This document shows positions 1-9,619 of a DNA stretch of 64,000 nt, in pieces. Below the pieces are notes generated by a model, which saw nothing but the letters and a program-made list of their open reading frames with translations, did not search any database and was not told the DNA's origin. The position numbers and the translations under genes are program-made. Source of the DNA: Bacillota bacterium (GTDB lineage Bacteria; Bacillota; Bacilli; Paenibacillales; NBRC-103111); assembly GCA_023393235.1 (NCBI GenBank), contig JAEWMH010000115.1:8996-72995 (forward strand). The letters are read 5' to 3'. Every line of letters begins with the position of its first letter. Positions within the stretch are counted from its first letter, which is position 1.

Positions 1-278
1 GGGAAGGGATGTGGGAACGGATTTCTCTGACCTATTCCGTTCCGGAGCTGCGCGGTGCGGCTTTGCAGCAGGTTATGGGCACATCGGAAACCATCAGCAT
101 CGAAACTGCACGGCGGTACGGCAAACATGCCTCCGATCTGAAAACACGCACCTTTGCAGCTGCCGTGGTGGGTGTGGTCATTGCGGCCCAGATGCATTAC
201 ATCGAGCATCCCGAACGGGAATTCGTGGATATTGTGGATGAGGCGCTGGCCTTGATGGATAACGGATTTCCCCTATAA
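1..278 (+). CDS. C-terminal part of a TetR-like regulator (5' cut by window edge)
   Basis: The reading frame is open to the left edge, so only about the last 90 residues are present. They form an alpha-helical segment with an AAAVVGVVIAA stretch followed by a DEALALMDNG tail. This resembles the C-terminal ligand-binding helices of TetR-family repressors of the MftR type. The DNA-binding helix-turn-helix would lie outside the window, so the family call rests on the tail alone. It ends at TAA 276-278 and faces a strong hairpin terminator. No neighbour indicates its target. Confidence 0.5.
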   Translation, partial: EGMWERISLTYSVPELRGAALQQVMGTSETISIETARRYGKHASDLKTRTFAAAVVGVVIAAQMHYIEHPEREFVDIVDEALALMDNGFPL

Positions 279-313
279 ACGATCCCCGAACGAAAATTCT
301 CGCCAAAAGCACA

Positions 314-364
314 AAAAAGCTGTCCGTCTTGGACCCTGATGGGTTTTGGAACGGACAGCTTTTT
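314..364. terminator. Bidirectional intrinsic terminator
   Basis: A perfect 14-bp stem (arms 314-327 and 351-364) has A-runs on the left arm and T-runs on the right. It can therefore stop transcription from the TetR-like gene on plus and from the radical SAM gene on minus, whose 3' ends converge here. Confidence 0.85.
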
Positions 365-384
365 GATTGATAGGATTGACAAGG

Positions 385-1638
385 CTATTTGCGCGCCAGA
401 CTTTCCGGCGTATGGGTGTACGAGCCAAGCTTCGTGCCGGGTAATTCCGCACGGAAGATGTCCAGCATCTGCTTCATGCCGAGGATTTCGCCCCGGGGTT
501 TGGGAATCAGCCCCAGATAACTCTCCGGGTCGATATTCAGGTTGCGCAGCTGAATCAGCTTCAGATCCGTCCGCTGGGCCAGCCCCACCATCGCTTCAAT
601 CTCCTCTTCCCTGTCACTAACCCCGGGGAATACCAGATAATTGATGGAGGTAACCACACCCTTGTCGGCGGCATAACGCAGGGACTTCTCCACGTTGGCC
701 AGATTGTAGCCTCTTGGGCGGTAATAAGCATTGTAATGGTCGTCCAACGCGCTGATGGTGCTGACCCGGATCAGATCCAGGCCTGCGTCCACGATTCCCC
801 GGATATGATCCGTCAGGCCCGCGTTGGTATTCATATTGATATATCCCATGGAGGTAATCTCTCTAACCCGCTTGATCGCTTGGATAATGATAGGCGCCTG
901 GGTAGAGGGTTCTCCCTCGCAGCCCTGCCCGAAGCTGATGATGGACTCCGGTGTGGTCAAATGCTGCAGCATCAGCTGCACCAGCTCATCCACAGTAGGC
1001 TTGAAGTTCATCCGTGTCTGCGGCGCCACGAAGGCGCTGCCCTCATCCTGCTCGGAAATGCAACCGAAGCAGCCTGCGTTGCAGGAATAGGATACCGGAA
1101 CACCGCCCTCCCAACGCCCAAGGAATGTATTGGATGCCGTCAGGCATTCATATTCCAGCGCGCAGTTGGACAGGTGGGTATAGAGCCGGTTCTCCGGATA
1201 TTGCTCCGTCAGCTGCCGGACCTTCCGTTTCAGCTCTCGAGGATCGCAGGTATTGGGATTCCATTTATGGGGATCGTCGCATTGTTCGGCGGCGACATAG
1301 AAGCCATCATTCTTCCAGACCACGGCGGTATACCCGAATAAGGGCAGCACCGAGGTTTTGTCGGACTTGATGTAAGCGGGAATGAGAAGCCGGGTGTAGC
1401 CCTGGGGCAGCAGCGCTCCGACGGCGTTATACTCCCCTTGCATAACCTTCATATCGCCCGTAGCCGGATCGGCATACACGGGACGGGTGCAAGGCAGGCT
1501 GACCAGCGTCGCTCCTTCCGGCAGAGGAATCAGCTCATGCTCCAACAGATCGACGATCATATCGCCGCTGCGCCCTAATGCCTCGCAATCGGGATGGTCA
1601 TAGACCTTGCCGTCTTGATCGGCGTATACCAGTCGCAT
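385..1638 (-). CDS. Radical SAM protein downstream of rho
   Basis: The protein of about 417 residues carries the canonical radical SAM cluster motif Cx3Cx2C (Cys186, Cys190, Cys193 in CNAGCFGC), followed by a GQGCEGEP stretch that fits the SAM-binding region of the barrel. The ~180-residue N-terminal extension has more cysteines (CDDPHKWNPNTC, NCALEYEC) that might bind metal or an auxiliary cluster. The frame opens at 1662, but the strong AAAGGAGG at 1651-1658 lies inside that longer version, so ATG 1638 is the likelier start. It begins about 40 bases after the rho stop and is probably cotranscribed with it. In Bacillus rpmE sits at this place. Substrate unknown. Confidence 0.8.
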   Translation of the reverse strand: MRLVYADQDGKVYDHPDCEALGRSGDMIVDLLEHELIPLPEGATLVSLPCTRPVYADPATGDMKVMQGEYNAVGALLPQGYTRLLIPAYIKSDKTSVLPLFGYTAVVWKNDGFYVAAEQCDDPHKWNPNTCDPRELKRKVRQLTEQYPENRLYTHLSNCALEYECLTASNTFLGRWEGGVPVSYSCNAGCFGCISEQDEGSAFVAPQTRMNFKPTVDELVQLMLQHLTTPESIISFGQGCEGEPSTQAPIIIQAIKRVREITSMGYINMNTNAGLTDHIRGIVDAGLDLIRVSTISALDDHYNAYYRPRGYNLANVEKSLRYAADKGVVTSINYLVFPGVSDREEEIEAMVGLAQRTDLKLIQLRNLNIDPESYLGLIPKPRGEILGMKQMLDIFRAELPGTKLGSYTHTPESLARK

Positions 1639-1680
1639 CAACGTAGCTGCCTCCTTTTTCATCTGCAGGTTCCTGTTGGT

Positions 1681-2958
1681 TTAAGAGACGGAGGTTTTGG
1701 CCTTCCGGATATTGCCCGTGGGGTCCAGATTCTCCAGGAATTCTTGATTGGTCTTCGCTTCACTAAGCCGCTTCAGGAATGCTTCCGTAAATTCGTGGGT
1801 ATCCTGCATGTTCTTGCGCAGCGCCCAGATTTTCTCCAGCTCTTCCTTGGCCAGCAGCATCTCCTCCCGGCGCGTGCCGGATTTGCGGATATCGATAGAG
1901 GGGAAGATCCGTTTCTCCGCAAGCTTGCGGTCCAGATGCAGCTCCAGGTTGCCGGTTCCCTTAAATTCTTCGTAGATAACATCATCCATCCGGGAGCCGG
2001 TTTCGATAAGGGCTGTAGCCAGAATGGTCAGGCTGCCGCCTTCCTCAATGTTCCGGGCTGCGCCGAAGAACCGTTTGGGCCGGTGGAATGCTCCCGGATC
2101 AATACCGCCGGACAATGTGCGGCCGGTAGGAGGCACAACCAGGTTGTACGCCCGGGCCAGCCGGGTGATGCTGTCCAGCAGAATCACAACGTCCTTCTTA
2201 TGCTCAACCAGCCGTTGGGCCCGTTCCAGCACTAGCTCAGCCACCTTAATGTGGTTCTCCGGCAGCTCGTCGAAGGTAGAGGCTACAACCTCGCCTTTAA
2301 CCGAACGCTGCATATCCGTAACTTCCTCCGGCCGTTCGTCAATCAACAGCACAAACAGCTCCACGTCCGGATAGTTGGTGGAAATGCTGTTGGCGATTTC
2401 CTTCAGCAGCAGGGTTTTGCCCGCTTTGGGCGGAGCCACGATCAACCCCCGCTGGCCCATGCCCACAGGCGCCAGCAGATCCATGACCCGGGTGGAAATC
2501 TGAGTGGGATTGGTCTCCAACGTAATTTTCTTCTGGGGATAAAGAGGGGTCAATGCGGGAAAATGCAGCCGTTCCGCTGCGGTCTCCGGCTTCTCGCCGT
2601 TTACCGCTTCTACCTGGAGCAAGCCGAAATACCGTTCGTTCTCCTTGGGAGGACGGCATTTCCCGGAGACTACGTCGCCGGAGCGCAGGTCAAACTTGCG
2701 GATTTGCGAAGCGGAGATGTAGATATCTTCCGCACTGGGCAAATAATTGATCGGACGCAGGAAGCCGAAGCCCTCCTGGAGGATATCGAGAACCCCCTCC
2801 ATAAACATCAGGCCGCCCTTTTCCGCCTGGGCCCGCAGGATGGCAAAAATCAGCTCTTTCTTCTTCATTTGGCCATAATAAGGAATCTGATGATGTTTGG
2901 CCAGCTTGTACAATTCAGTGAGCTTCAGCGTCTGAAGCTCGGACAGTTGCATATCCAT
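1681..2958 (-). CDS. rho: Transcription termination factor Rho
   Basis: ATP-driven hexameric RNA helicase that ends transcription at Rho-dependent sites. The protein shows the N-terminal helical domain (ELQTLKLTELYKLAK), an RNA-binding cold-shock-like domain (about residues 50-120), Walker A APPKAGKT near residue 175, Walker B VVILLDS near 258, and the Q/R-loop region PPTGRTLSGGIDPGA. Length of about 425 residues is normal for the family. A GTG at 2973 would give five more residues; ATG 2958 (MDMQLSEL) is preferred because GGTGG lies at suitable spacing. The gene follows murA on the minus strand, as in Bacillus, though the glpX gene found between them there is absent. Confidence 0.97.
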   Translation of the reverse strand: MDMQLSELQTLKLTELYKLAKHHQIPYYGQMKKKELIFAILRAQAEKGGLMFMEGVLDILQEGFGFLRPINYLPSAEDIYISASQIRKFDLRSGDVVSGKCRPPKENERYFGLLQVEAVNGEKPETAAERLHFPALTPLYPQKKITLETNPTQISTRVMDLLAPVGMGQRGLIVAPPKAGKTLLLKEIANSISTNYPDVELFVLLIDERPEEVTDMQRSVKGEVVASTFDELPENHIKVAELVLERAQRLVEHKKDVVILLDSITRLARAYNLVVPPTGRTLSGGIDPGAFHRPKRFFGAARNIEEGGSLTILATALIETGSRMDDVIYEEFKGTGNLELHLDRKLAEKRIFPSIDIRKSGTRREEMLLAKEELEKIWALRKNMQDTHEFTEAFLKRLSEAKTNQEFLENLDPTGNIRKAKTSVS

Positions 2959-3043
2959 CTCATTAACCACCACGCTCTATTAAAATTTTTCATTCTCTTT
3001 TGTACACAATACGTTTAACCAGTTTACCCCAAATGCCTATCTC

Positions 3044-4300
3044 TTATTCCCGCCAGACCTGAGCGCCCAAAAGACTCAGGTTTTCTACCAGATTGTCATA
3101 GCCCCGGTCGATATATTCCACACCGGTAACCTCTGTCAGCCCGCCTCCGGACACAGTCAAACCCGCCACCACCAGAGCAGCTCCAGCTCTCAAATCAGTC
3201 GCCTTCACCTTCGCCCCGGACAGGTGGGTGCCTTCAATAATAGCGGTTCGGCCCTCCACCTTGATTTTGGCCCCCATCCGCACCAGCTCTGGGACATGTT
3301 TGAACCGGTTGTTATACACGTAATCGGTGAGCAGGCTGGTGCCGCTGGCCTGGGTCAGGAGACTGGCCATAGGCGATTGCATATCTGTGGCAAAACCCGG
3401 ATACACCAGCGCCTTCACATCCACCGCCTGATAGCCCGGCTGGCCCAGTACCCGGATAGCTTCATCCATCTCGGTAATCTGGACGCCCATTTCCCGCAGC
3501 TTGGCCGTGACCGCTTCCATGTGCTTCGGAATAATATTGTCGACGATCACATCGCCCCGGGTAGCCGCGGCAGCAATCATATAGGTGCCTGCCTGGATCC
3601 GGTCCGGAATGATGGAATGGCGGCAGCCGTGCATCTCGCTGACTCCCTCCACCCGGATGGTTTCGGTGCCGGCTCCCTTGATGCGGGCTCCCATGTTGTT
3701 CAAGAGTGTAGCAACATCTATAATTTCAGGCTCTTTGGCCGCATTTTCGATCAAAGTCACACCTTTGGCCCGTGAGGCTGCCAGCATGATGTTAATGGTG
3801 GCGCCGACGCTGACCACGTCCAGGTAAATCTTTGCACCGCGCAGTTCTTTCGCTTGAATATGAATGGCTCCGTATTCATTGCTTACCCGGGCGCCGAGGG
3901 CTTCGAATCCCTTGATGTGCTGGTCAATGGGACGCGGTTCAAAATTGCAGCCGCCGGGCAACCCGATGACGGCTTCACCAAACCGCCCCAGAAGCGCACC
4001 CATCAGATAATAGGAGGCACGGAGTTTCTTGACGTTCCCGTTGGGCATAGGCACGGATTTCAAGGCGGAGGGATCAATGGTCATCTGGTCTCCCTGCCAT
4101 TCCACACCTGCCCCCAGATCCACCAGTAGCTCCCTGTAGATGGAGACGTCGCTTAACACGGGCAAATTATCTAAGGTGACGGGGGTCTCCGCAAGGAGCG
4201 CTGCCGGAATTAAAGCAAGGGCGCTGTTTTTGGCGCCGCTGATGGTGACGGTTCCCCGCAAGGGCGAGCCGCCTGCGATCATCAGTTTCTGCATCTGCAC
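3044..4300 (-). CDS. murA: UDP-N-acetylglucosamine 1-carboxyvinyltransferase (MurAB/MurZ paralogue)
   Basis: Catalyses the first committed step of peptidoglycan synthesis, transferring enolpyruvate from PEP to UDP-GlcNAc in the cytoplasm. The substrate-binding Lys24-Asn25 pair lies in SGAKNSAL, and the catalytic cysteine, target of fosfomycin, is Cys118 in PGGCNFEPRPID. DVVSVGATINIMLAA and NRFKHVPELVRMGA are typical family blocks. Position between fbaA and rho matches the second Bacillus paralogue (murAB/murZ). A GTG at 4300 follows AGGAGG by five bases; ATG 4294 (MQKLMIAGG) is an equally good start. The 5' leader carries a hairpin-rich repeat at 4313-4405. Confidence 0.95.
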   Translation of the reverse strand: MQMQKLMIAGGSPLRGTVTISGAKNSALALIPAALLAETPVTLDNLPVLSDVSIYRELLVDLGAGVEWQGDQMTIDPSALKSVPMPNGNVKKLRASYYLMGALLGRFGEAVIGLPGGCNFEPRPIDQHIKGFEALGARVSNEYGAIHIQAKELRGAKIYLDVVSVGATINIMLAASRAKGVTLIENAAKEPEIIDVATLLNNMGARIKGAGTETIRVEGVSEMHGCRHSIIPDRIQAGTYMIAAAATRGDVIVDNIIPKHMEAVTAKLREMGVQITEMDEAIRVLGQPGYQAVDVKALVYPGFATDMQSPMASLLTQASGTSLLTDYVYNNRFKHVPELVRMGAKIKVEGRTAIIEGTHLSGAKVKATDLRAGAALVVAGLTVSGGGLTEVTGVEYIDRGYDNLVENLSLLGAQVWRE

Positions 4301-4312
4301 CTTTTCCTCCTA

Positions 4313-4405
4313 AAAGCTTTGCTGATAAGCAAAGCTAACTTCGTAAGCATTCGCTGAGTTTTGTCGCGAGACAAAACTTACTTCGCAAGCTATCACTAAG
4401 GCTTC
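4313..4405. repeat. Composite intergenic hairpin repeat in the murA leader
   Basis: Two perfect hairpins, 4315-4336 (9-bp arms, loop GATA) and 4358-4377 (8-bp arms, loop GCGA), alternate with two similar segments at about 4337-4357 (ACTTCGTAAGCATTCGCTGA) and 4380-4400 (ACTTCGCAAGCTATCACTAA). The whole lies in the presumed murA 5' leader, with the first hairpin directly upstream of the ribosome binding site. It looks like a dispersed repeat rather than a known riboswitch. Confidence 0.65.
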
Positions 4406-4411
4406 ATAAAA

Positions 4412-4610
4412 AATGTAAGCGTCAAAAAATGTACGCTATCCGATATTTCGCAGCATTTTTAACGAAATAAGAATCATAAAATGATTGCTATTCACTCTAC
4501 TAACTTGCTTTTTCCACGATTCCAGGGGTTTAGGATACATTTTGTGTATGCTATATCCCGATTTCCCCGGCAAACTGTCTGTTAGCATACATTTGTTGAG
4601 CGCTATTAAG
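4412..4610. repeat. Four-unit dyad array, family A copy 1
   Basis: Four related units of about 23-28 bases occupy 4413-4440, 4471-4492, ~4530-4556 and ~4582-4608. The first two end in GCTATC or GCTATT. The last two carry the inverted form (TAGGATACATTT, TTAGCATACATTT). Spacing is 52 bases between units 1 and 2 and again between units 3 and 4. The rest of 4301-5005 has no convincing gene. Confidence 0.7.
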
Positions 4611-4936
4611 CATACATACACCCGGCTATACCACTTGCCAGGCCCGCCTGGAAAGAGCGGATAACCGCCGGTTCCCGGACAGAATCCCGGAAATGAGCCA
4701 ACCGTTACCAAGTAACACATACTGTTCATAAGCATAAGCAGAAGCCAACCAGACCTGCATATGTAAGGGACTTGTACGCCGTTGGGCGTTGTGCAGCAAC
4801 AAACCGAATTCCGGGGACATAAATAATGAGGTGCAAATATGAGGCCGTATTTCCAAAGCGGAAGCAGCAACGCCGCTCCCTATGATTCTAGCGATTGCGA
4901 CAGCATTAGACGCGCAAATAGGTTCCCATAACAATA

Positions 4937-4977
4937 GAAAGGGAAGGCATCTGTAAGAGATGGATGCTTTCCCTTTC
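4937..4977 (-). terminator. Terminator of fbaA
   Basis: Arms 4937-4951 and 4963-4977 pair over 14 of 15 positions. The element lies 29 bases past the fbaA stop. The following T-run on the minus strand is short, so efficiency is uncertain. Confidence 0.75.
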
Positions 4978-5005
4978 CGAATTATGTCACATTACGGAAA
5001 ACAGA

Positions 5006-5863
5006 TTAAGCCTTGCCGGCGCTGCCGAAAAGCTGAATCTTGGATTTCACCACTTCGATCATGGCGTTGCGGGCAGGTGTCAGGTACTTGCGGGGATCAT
5101 ACACCTTGGAATCCTTGGCAAGCACTTCGCGGATAGCGGCAGTACCGGCAACTTGGTTCTCAGTGTTTACGTTGATCTTGGAAGCACCTGCAGCGATTGC
5201 TTGAGCGATGAGCTCGTCCGGCACGCCGGATCCGCCGTGCAGCACGATGGAAACCGGAATCGCAGCTGCAACCTTTTCAATGATATCGTTGTGGATCTTT
5301 ACTTCGCCTTTATAAACGCCGTGTGCGGTACCAACGGCAATTGCCAAAGCGTCAACCTTGGTTTCTTCGTAGAAACGCAGGGCTTCTTCCGGCTTGGCCA
5401 ATTGAGCGCTGGCTTCGTCATGGCTGATGTCGTCTTCAGTACCGCCGATGGTGCCCAGCTCGCCTTCAACGGAAACGCCCATGGCATGAGCCACTTTCAC
5501 GATTTCCTTGGTCAGACGGATGTTCTCCTCGAAAGAATAGTGGGAGCCGTCGAACATAACGGAGCTGAAGCCCGCGCGGATACACTTCATGGCAACTTCA
5601 AAGCTGCTGCCGTGGTCCAGGTGGAGGGCGATGGGCAAACCGGATTTCTTGGCGGAAGCTTCCGCAAGAGCAACGGTATACTCAATACCCATGTACTTCA
5701 GTGCGCCTTCGCTGACACCGAAGATAATCGGGGACTTCAATTCTGTAGCTGCTTCAGTGATGGCTTGAGCAAACTCAAGGTTGTTCATGTTGAATTGACC
5801 CACCGCATACTTGCCTGCTTTGGCTTGCGGAAGGAACTCATTCATAGAAACTAACAAAGACAT
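5006..5863 (-). CDS. fbaA: Class II fructose-1,6-bisphosphate aldolase
   Basis: Zinc-dependent aldolase of glycolysis and gluconeogenesis that interconverts fructose-1,6-bisphosphate with dihydroxyacetone phosphate and glyceraldehyde 3-phosphate. Visible active-site features are catalytic Asp83 and zinc ligand His84 in HLDHGSS, Glu135 in EGELG, zinc ligands His181 (GTAHGVYKG) and His209 (VLHGGSG), and the phosphate-binding INVNTENQ. At 285 residues it matches the Bacillus enzyme. AGGAGG sits just upstream of the ATG. It follows spo0F in the conserved order, but each gene has its own terminator. The tal gene found next to it in Bacillus is missing. Confidence 0.96.
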   Translation of the reverse strand: MSLLVSMNEFLPQAKAGKYAVGQFNMNNLEFAQAITEAATELKSPIIFGVSEGALKYMGIEYTVALAEASAKKSGLPIALHLDHGSSFEVAMKCIRAGFSSVMFDGSHYSFEENIRLTKEIVKVAHAMGVSVEGELGTIGGTEDDISHDEASAQLAKPEEALRFYEETKVDALAIAVGTAHGVYKGEVKIHNDIIEKVAAAIPVSIVLHGGSGVPDELIAQAIAAGASKINVNTENQVAGTAAIREVLAKDSKVYDPRKYLTPARNAMIEVVKSKIQLFGSAGKA

Positions 5864-6070
5864 GCAGGTTTCCTCCTATCTGTTTTCAATCATCTGGAAC
5901 ATTATATCATACAACCCTGCCATGTGTAACCAAGCCCGCAAAAAACCTTCTGCCTGGCGGATTGCAAAGGGAAAAAGGCCATCCGTTTCAGGTGGCTGTT
6001 GGCTAGTGTCTCCAGACTGCCGGAAGACTAAACCTGAGGCCCGGCCGTACAACGCAGTACAAGCCGGCAG

Positions 6071-6098
6071 CAAAAAAAATGATCCTGCCGGCAGGATC
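6071..6098 (-). terminator. Terminator of spo0F
   Basis: A perfect 18-base palindrome at 6081-6098 is followed on the minus strand by eight consecutive T (6072-6079). It lies 38 bases after the spo0F stop. Confidence 0.85.
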
Positions 6099-6135
6099 AA
6101 AAGGGTAAAGCCAAAGACTTTGACCGTTTGCCAGA

Positions 6136-6528
6136 TTAGATGGCAAAGCTGCTGTTCGGCCCAAAATGCCGCAGCTCCGTGTTTACGGCCAAACGCAGCT
6201 CATCAATGTCAAAGGGTTTGGTGAAATGAGTCAACGCTCCCAAATCCGTGGCTTCCTTGATCATGTCGAGCTCTCCATAGGCCGTCATCATAATCACCTT
6301 GATGGACGAATCGATCTGTTTGATATGCTTGAGAATATCAAGGCCGTCCATGCCCGGAATCTTCATGTCCAGCAGCACCAGATCCGGCGCTTCCTTCCGG
6401 ACGATTTCCAGGGCAAGCTTGCCATTGGAGGCTTGAAACGTCTGATAGCCTTCCACATTGAAGACTTCCATCAGCAGGATGCGAATTCCGTTCTGGTCAT
6501 CCACAATCAGAATCTTCTTCTTGTCCAC
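6136..6528 (-). CDS. spo0F: Sporulation phosphorelay response regulator Spo0F
   Basis: Single-domain receiver that takes phosphate from sporulation kinases and passes it to Spo0B on the way to Spo0A. The phosphorylated residue is Asp54 in LLDMKIPGMDG, with acidic pocket Asp10-Asp11, switch Thr82 (MMTAYGELDM) and Lys104 (FTKPFDIDE), all at Spo0F positions. There is no output domain. The start is GTG, seven bases after GGGAGG. Its place between pyrG and fbaA is the standard Bacillus one. A candidate sigma-H promoter lies upstream. At 130 residues it is slightly longer than the Bacillus protein. Confidence 0.97.
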   Translation of the reverse strand: MDKKKILIVDDQNGIRILLMEVFNVEGYQTFQASNGKLALEIVRKEAPDLVLLDMKIPGMDGLDILKHIKQIDSSIKVIMMTAYGELDMIKEATDLGALTHFTKPFDIDELRLAVNTELRHFGPNSSFAI

Positions 6529-6609
6529 TGCATACCCTCCCTATCTTGCGAAACAACAGCTTCTTCGGCGAATAAAGCCATCAATTCCAATGAATGGGTA
6601 TAACATTCG

Positions 6610-6640
6610 CTATTCCTTCAGCAAATTCCTGCAATCCTTT
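6610..6640 (-). promoter_or_regulatory. Candidate sigma-H promoter of spo0F
   Basis: On the minus strand AAAGGATTG (6632-6640) and AAGGAATAG (6610-6618) resemble the sigma-H -35 and -10 elements, with 13 bases between them. Bacillus spo0F is sigma-H dependent. The spacing is about one base longer than the usual range, so the call is tentative. Confidence 0.35.
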
Positions 6641-6774
6641 AAGTATTTCATCAAAAATCTGAGAAAAACACCTGTCCGAAGGAGATTGTACAGTTTAAAG
6701 GCAGGGGCAGGACAGGCCAAAACCAATAATTGCAAGCGCTTACCAAAAGTCGATTACTACAAATGCCTTGCCGC

Positions 6775-6817
6775 CTGCAAAAACTACCGCTCCGCGCAGG
6801 ATTTCCTGCGCGGAGCG
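6775..6817 (-). terminator. Terminator of pyrG
   Basis: A perfect 14-bp stem (6788-6801 with 6804-6817) is followed on the minus strand by five T. It starts 9 bases after the pyrG stop. Confidence 0.85.
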
Positions 6818-6825
6818 GAGCATTT

Positions 6826-8427
<1,602 letters not shown>

Positions 8428-8491
8428 AAGTTTAACCCCCTGCATGATCATGCGCGTTATTTTTTGTTCCATGGTTCAGGTCTGCGTGAGC

Positions 8492-8531
8492 AAAAATAAA
8501 AAGTGACCCGCCAAAAAGACGGGGCACTTTT
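8492..8531 (-). promoter_or_regulatory. pyrG leader attenuator hairpin
   Basis: Arms 8498-8510 and 8520-8531 form a G+C-rich stem followed on the minus strand by TTTTTATTTTTG. It lies inside the transcribed pyrG leader, 43 bases after the proposed +1. The 5' strand of the stem contains CCCC, able to pair with extra G residues added at the transcript start when CTP is low. That is the established mechanism for B. subtilis pyrG; applying it here is inference. Confidence 0.75.
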
Positions 8532-8570
8532 AAATGTCATTGATCTCGCTTTCGGATCACCAAATCCAAA

Positions 8571-8611
8571 GCCCATGCAATATATTACCCTCTTTCGCAT
8601 AAGCATGTCAA
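8571..8611 (-). promoter_or_regulatory. pyrG promoter with GGGC transcription start
   Basis: TTGACA (8606-8611) and TAATAT (8582-8587) are separated by 18 bases. Seven bases further on, the transcript would begin GGGCUUU (8574 downwards). A GGGC start is what reiterative G addition needs in pyrG control. Confidence 0.75.
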
Positions 8612-8671
8612 GGTTGCGCCGCAAAAAAGAACGTCTATCGACACACTCTGCCAAAAGGGAGAAATGACAAC

Positions 8672-9247
8672 CTATTTGTCGTCGTCTTCGCCTTCGTCCA
8701 GGTCGTCTTCGAATTCAGAGTCCTCTTCCTCGGACTCCTCAATTTCTTCATCCAGATCCTGAATTTCGTCGGTCTCATCCAGCTCTTCTTCGATCTCGTC
8801 GGGAGCGAACATCTCGTCCTCTTCTTCCGCCACTTCCTCGTGGTCTTCGTCGAAGGAGTCGAAGTCCTCTTCCTCGGCCGGGAAGCTTTCCTCTTCCTCG
8901 TCCATATATTCCTCTTCGTCCAGATCATCATCATCGTCATTAATGATGCGGGGACGTTTGGTGCCGCCCATCTCGCCTTCTTTATTGTCAACGGGGTACC
9001 AGCGCTTCAGACCCCACAGATTGTTGCCTACGCAAGCGAAACGGCCGTCCACGTTAATCTCCGTATACAGCTGGGCAATCAGCCGGAGGATATCCTCTTC
9101 GGTGTAACCCTTGATTTTGGCCACCTCGTTCATGAGGTCACGGTAATAAAAAGGAGTGTTGGCCGCCTTCAAGATGTTGAATGCCAAGTCCACCATGGGA
9201 ACTTCCCTGGCCTGCTCCGGTGTAAGTTTTGAAAGATACTCGCTCAT
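8672..9247 (-). CDS. rpoE: RNA polymerase delta subunit
   Basis: Delta binds Bacillota RNA polymerase and promotes recycling and promoter selectivity. The N-terminal ~90 residues form the HARE-type winged helix (FNILKAANTPFYYRDLMNEVA, then DGRFACVGNNLWGLKRWYP). The remaining ~100 residues are almost entirely Asp and Glu, the disordered polyanionic tail that defines delta. ATG 9247 (MSEYLSKLTPEQ) is preferred; an in-frame GTG at 9259 sits too close to the GGAAGG site, although that site is itself rather far from the ATG. It lies upstream of pyrG, as in Bacillus. Confidence 0.95.
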   Translation of the reverse strand: MSEYLSKLTPEQAREVPMVDLAFNILKAANTPFYYRDLMNEVAKIKGYTEEDILRLIAQLYTEINVDGRFACVGNNLWGLKRWYPVDNKEGEMGGTKRPRIINDDDDDLDEEEYMDEEEESFPAEEEDFDSFDEDHEEVAEEEDEMFAPDEIEEELDETDEIQDLDEEIEESEEEDSEFEDDLDEGEDDDK

Positions 9248-9356
9248 GTACGTGTACACGCCCTTCCTACAGTCTCGCCTTTATCTTCATATAAGTAAAC
9301 CCTATTTTATGTAAAAAAGCAAGCGGTTGCGGGAACCTCCGGCGCGGACCGCATAA

Positions 9357-9391
9357 ATAAACGGAGGCGCCCCGACAGCGCCTCCGTTTAT
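9357..9391. terminator. Orphan perfect hairpin between divergent genes
   Basis: Arms 9357-9370 and 9378-9391 are a perfect 14-bp stem. It lies in the 372-base gap between divergent rpoE and the protease gene (9248-9619), where no annotated gene ends. It has no clear T-run on either strand. Nothing else was recognised in the gap apart from the protease ribosome binding site. Confidence 0.5.
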
Positions 9392-9619
9392 GACTGTACC
9401 CCTGTAGAGGCAGGCATACGCCTATCCTCCCTTGATGTTTAACGAGAGCCGCAAACAGCCCTCTCCCTATATCCTATGTGGGGATCGGCAGTTTGACACG
9501 GGTATCCGCTCATTTTACGGGAATAAGGCGCTTGCATTGCGCGGTCTGAACGAGCCGCTCATAAGATAAAGCATTATCTATGCATATATGCTGCACGAAT
9601 GCCTGAGGAGGGGTCCGCC

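Noticed and set aside
4436..4934. Minus-strand open frames of 102-144 residues in the murA-fbaA gap
   Set aside because: They run through the repeat array, lack ribosome binding sites and have no protein-like composition.
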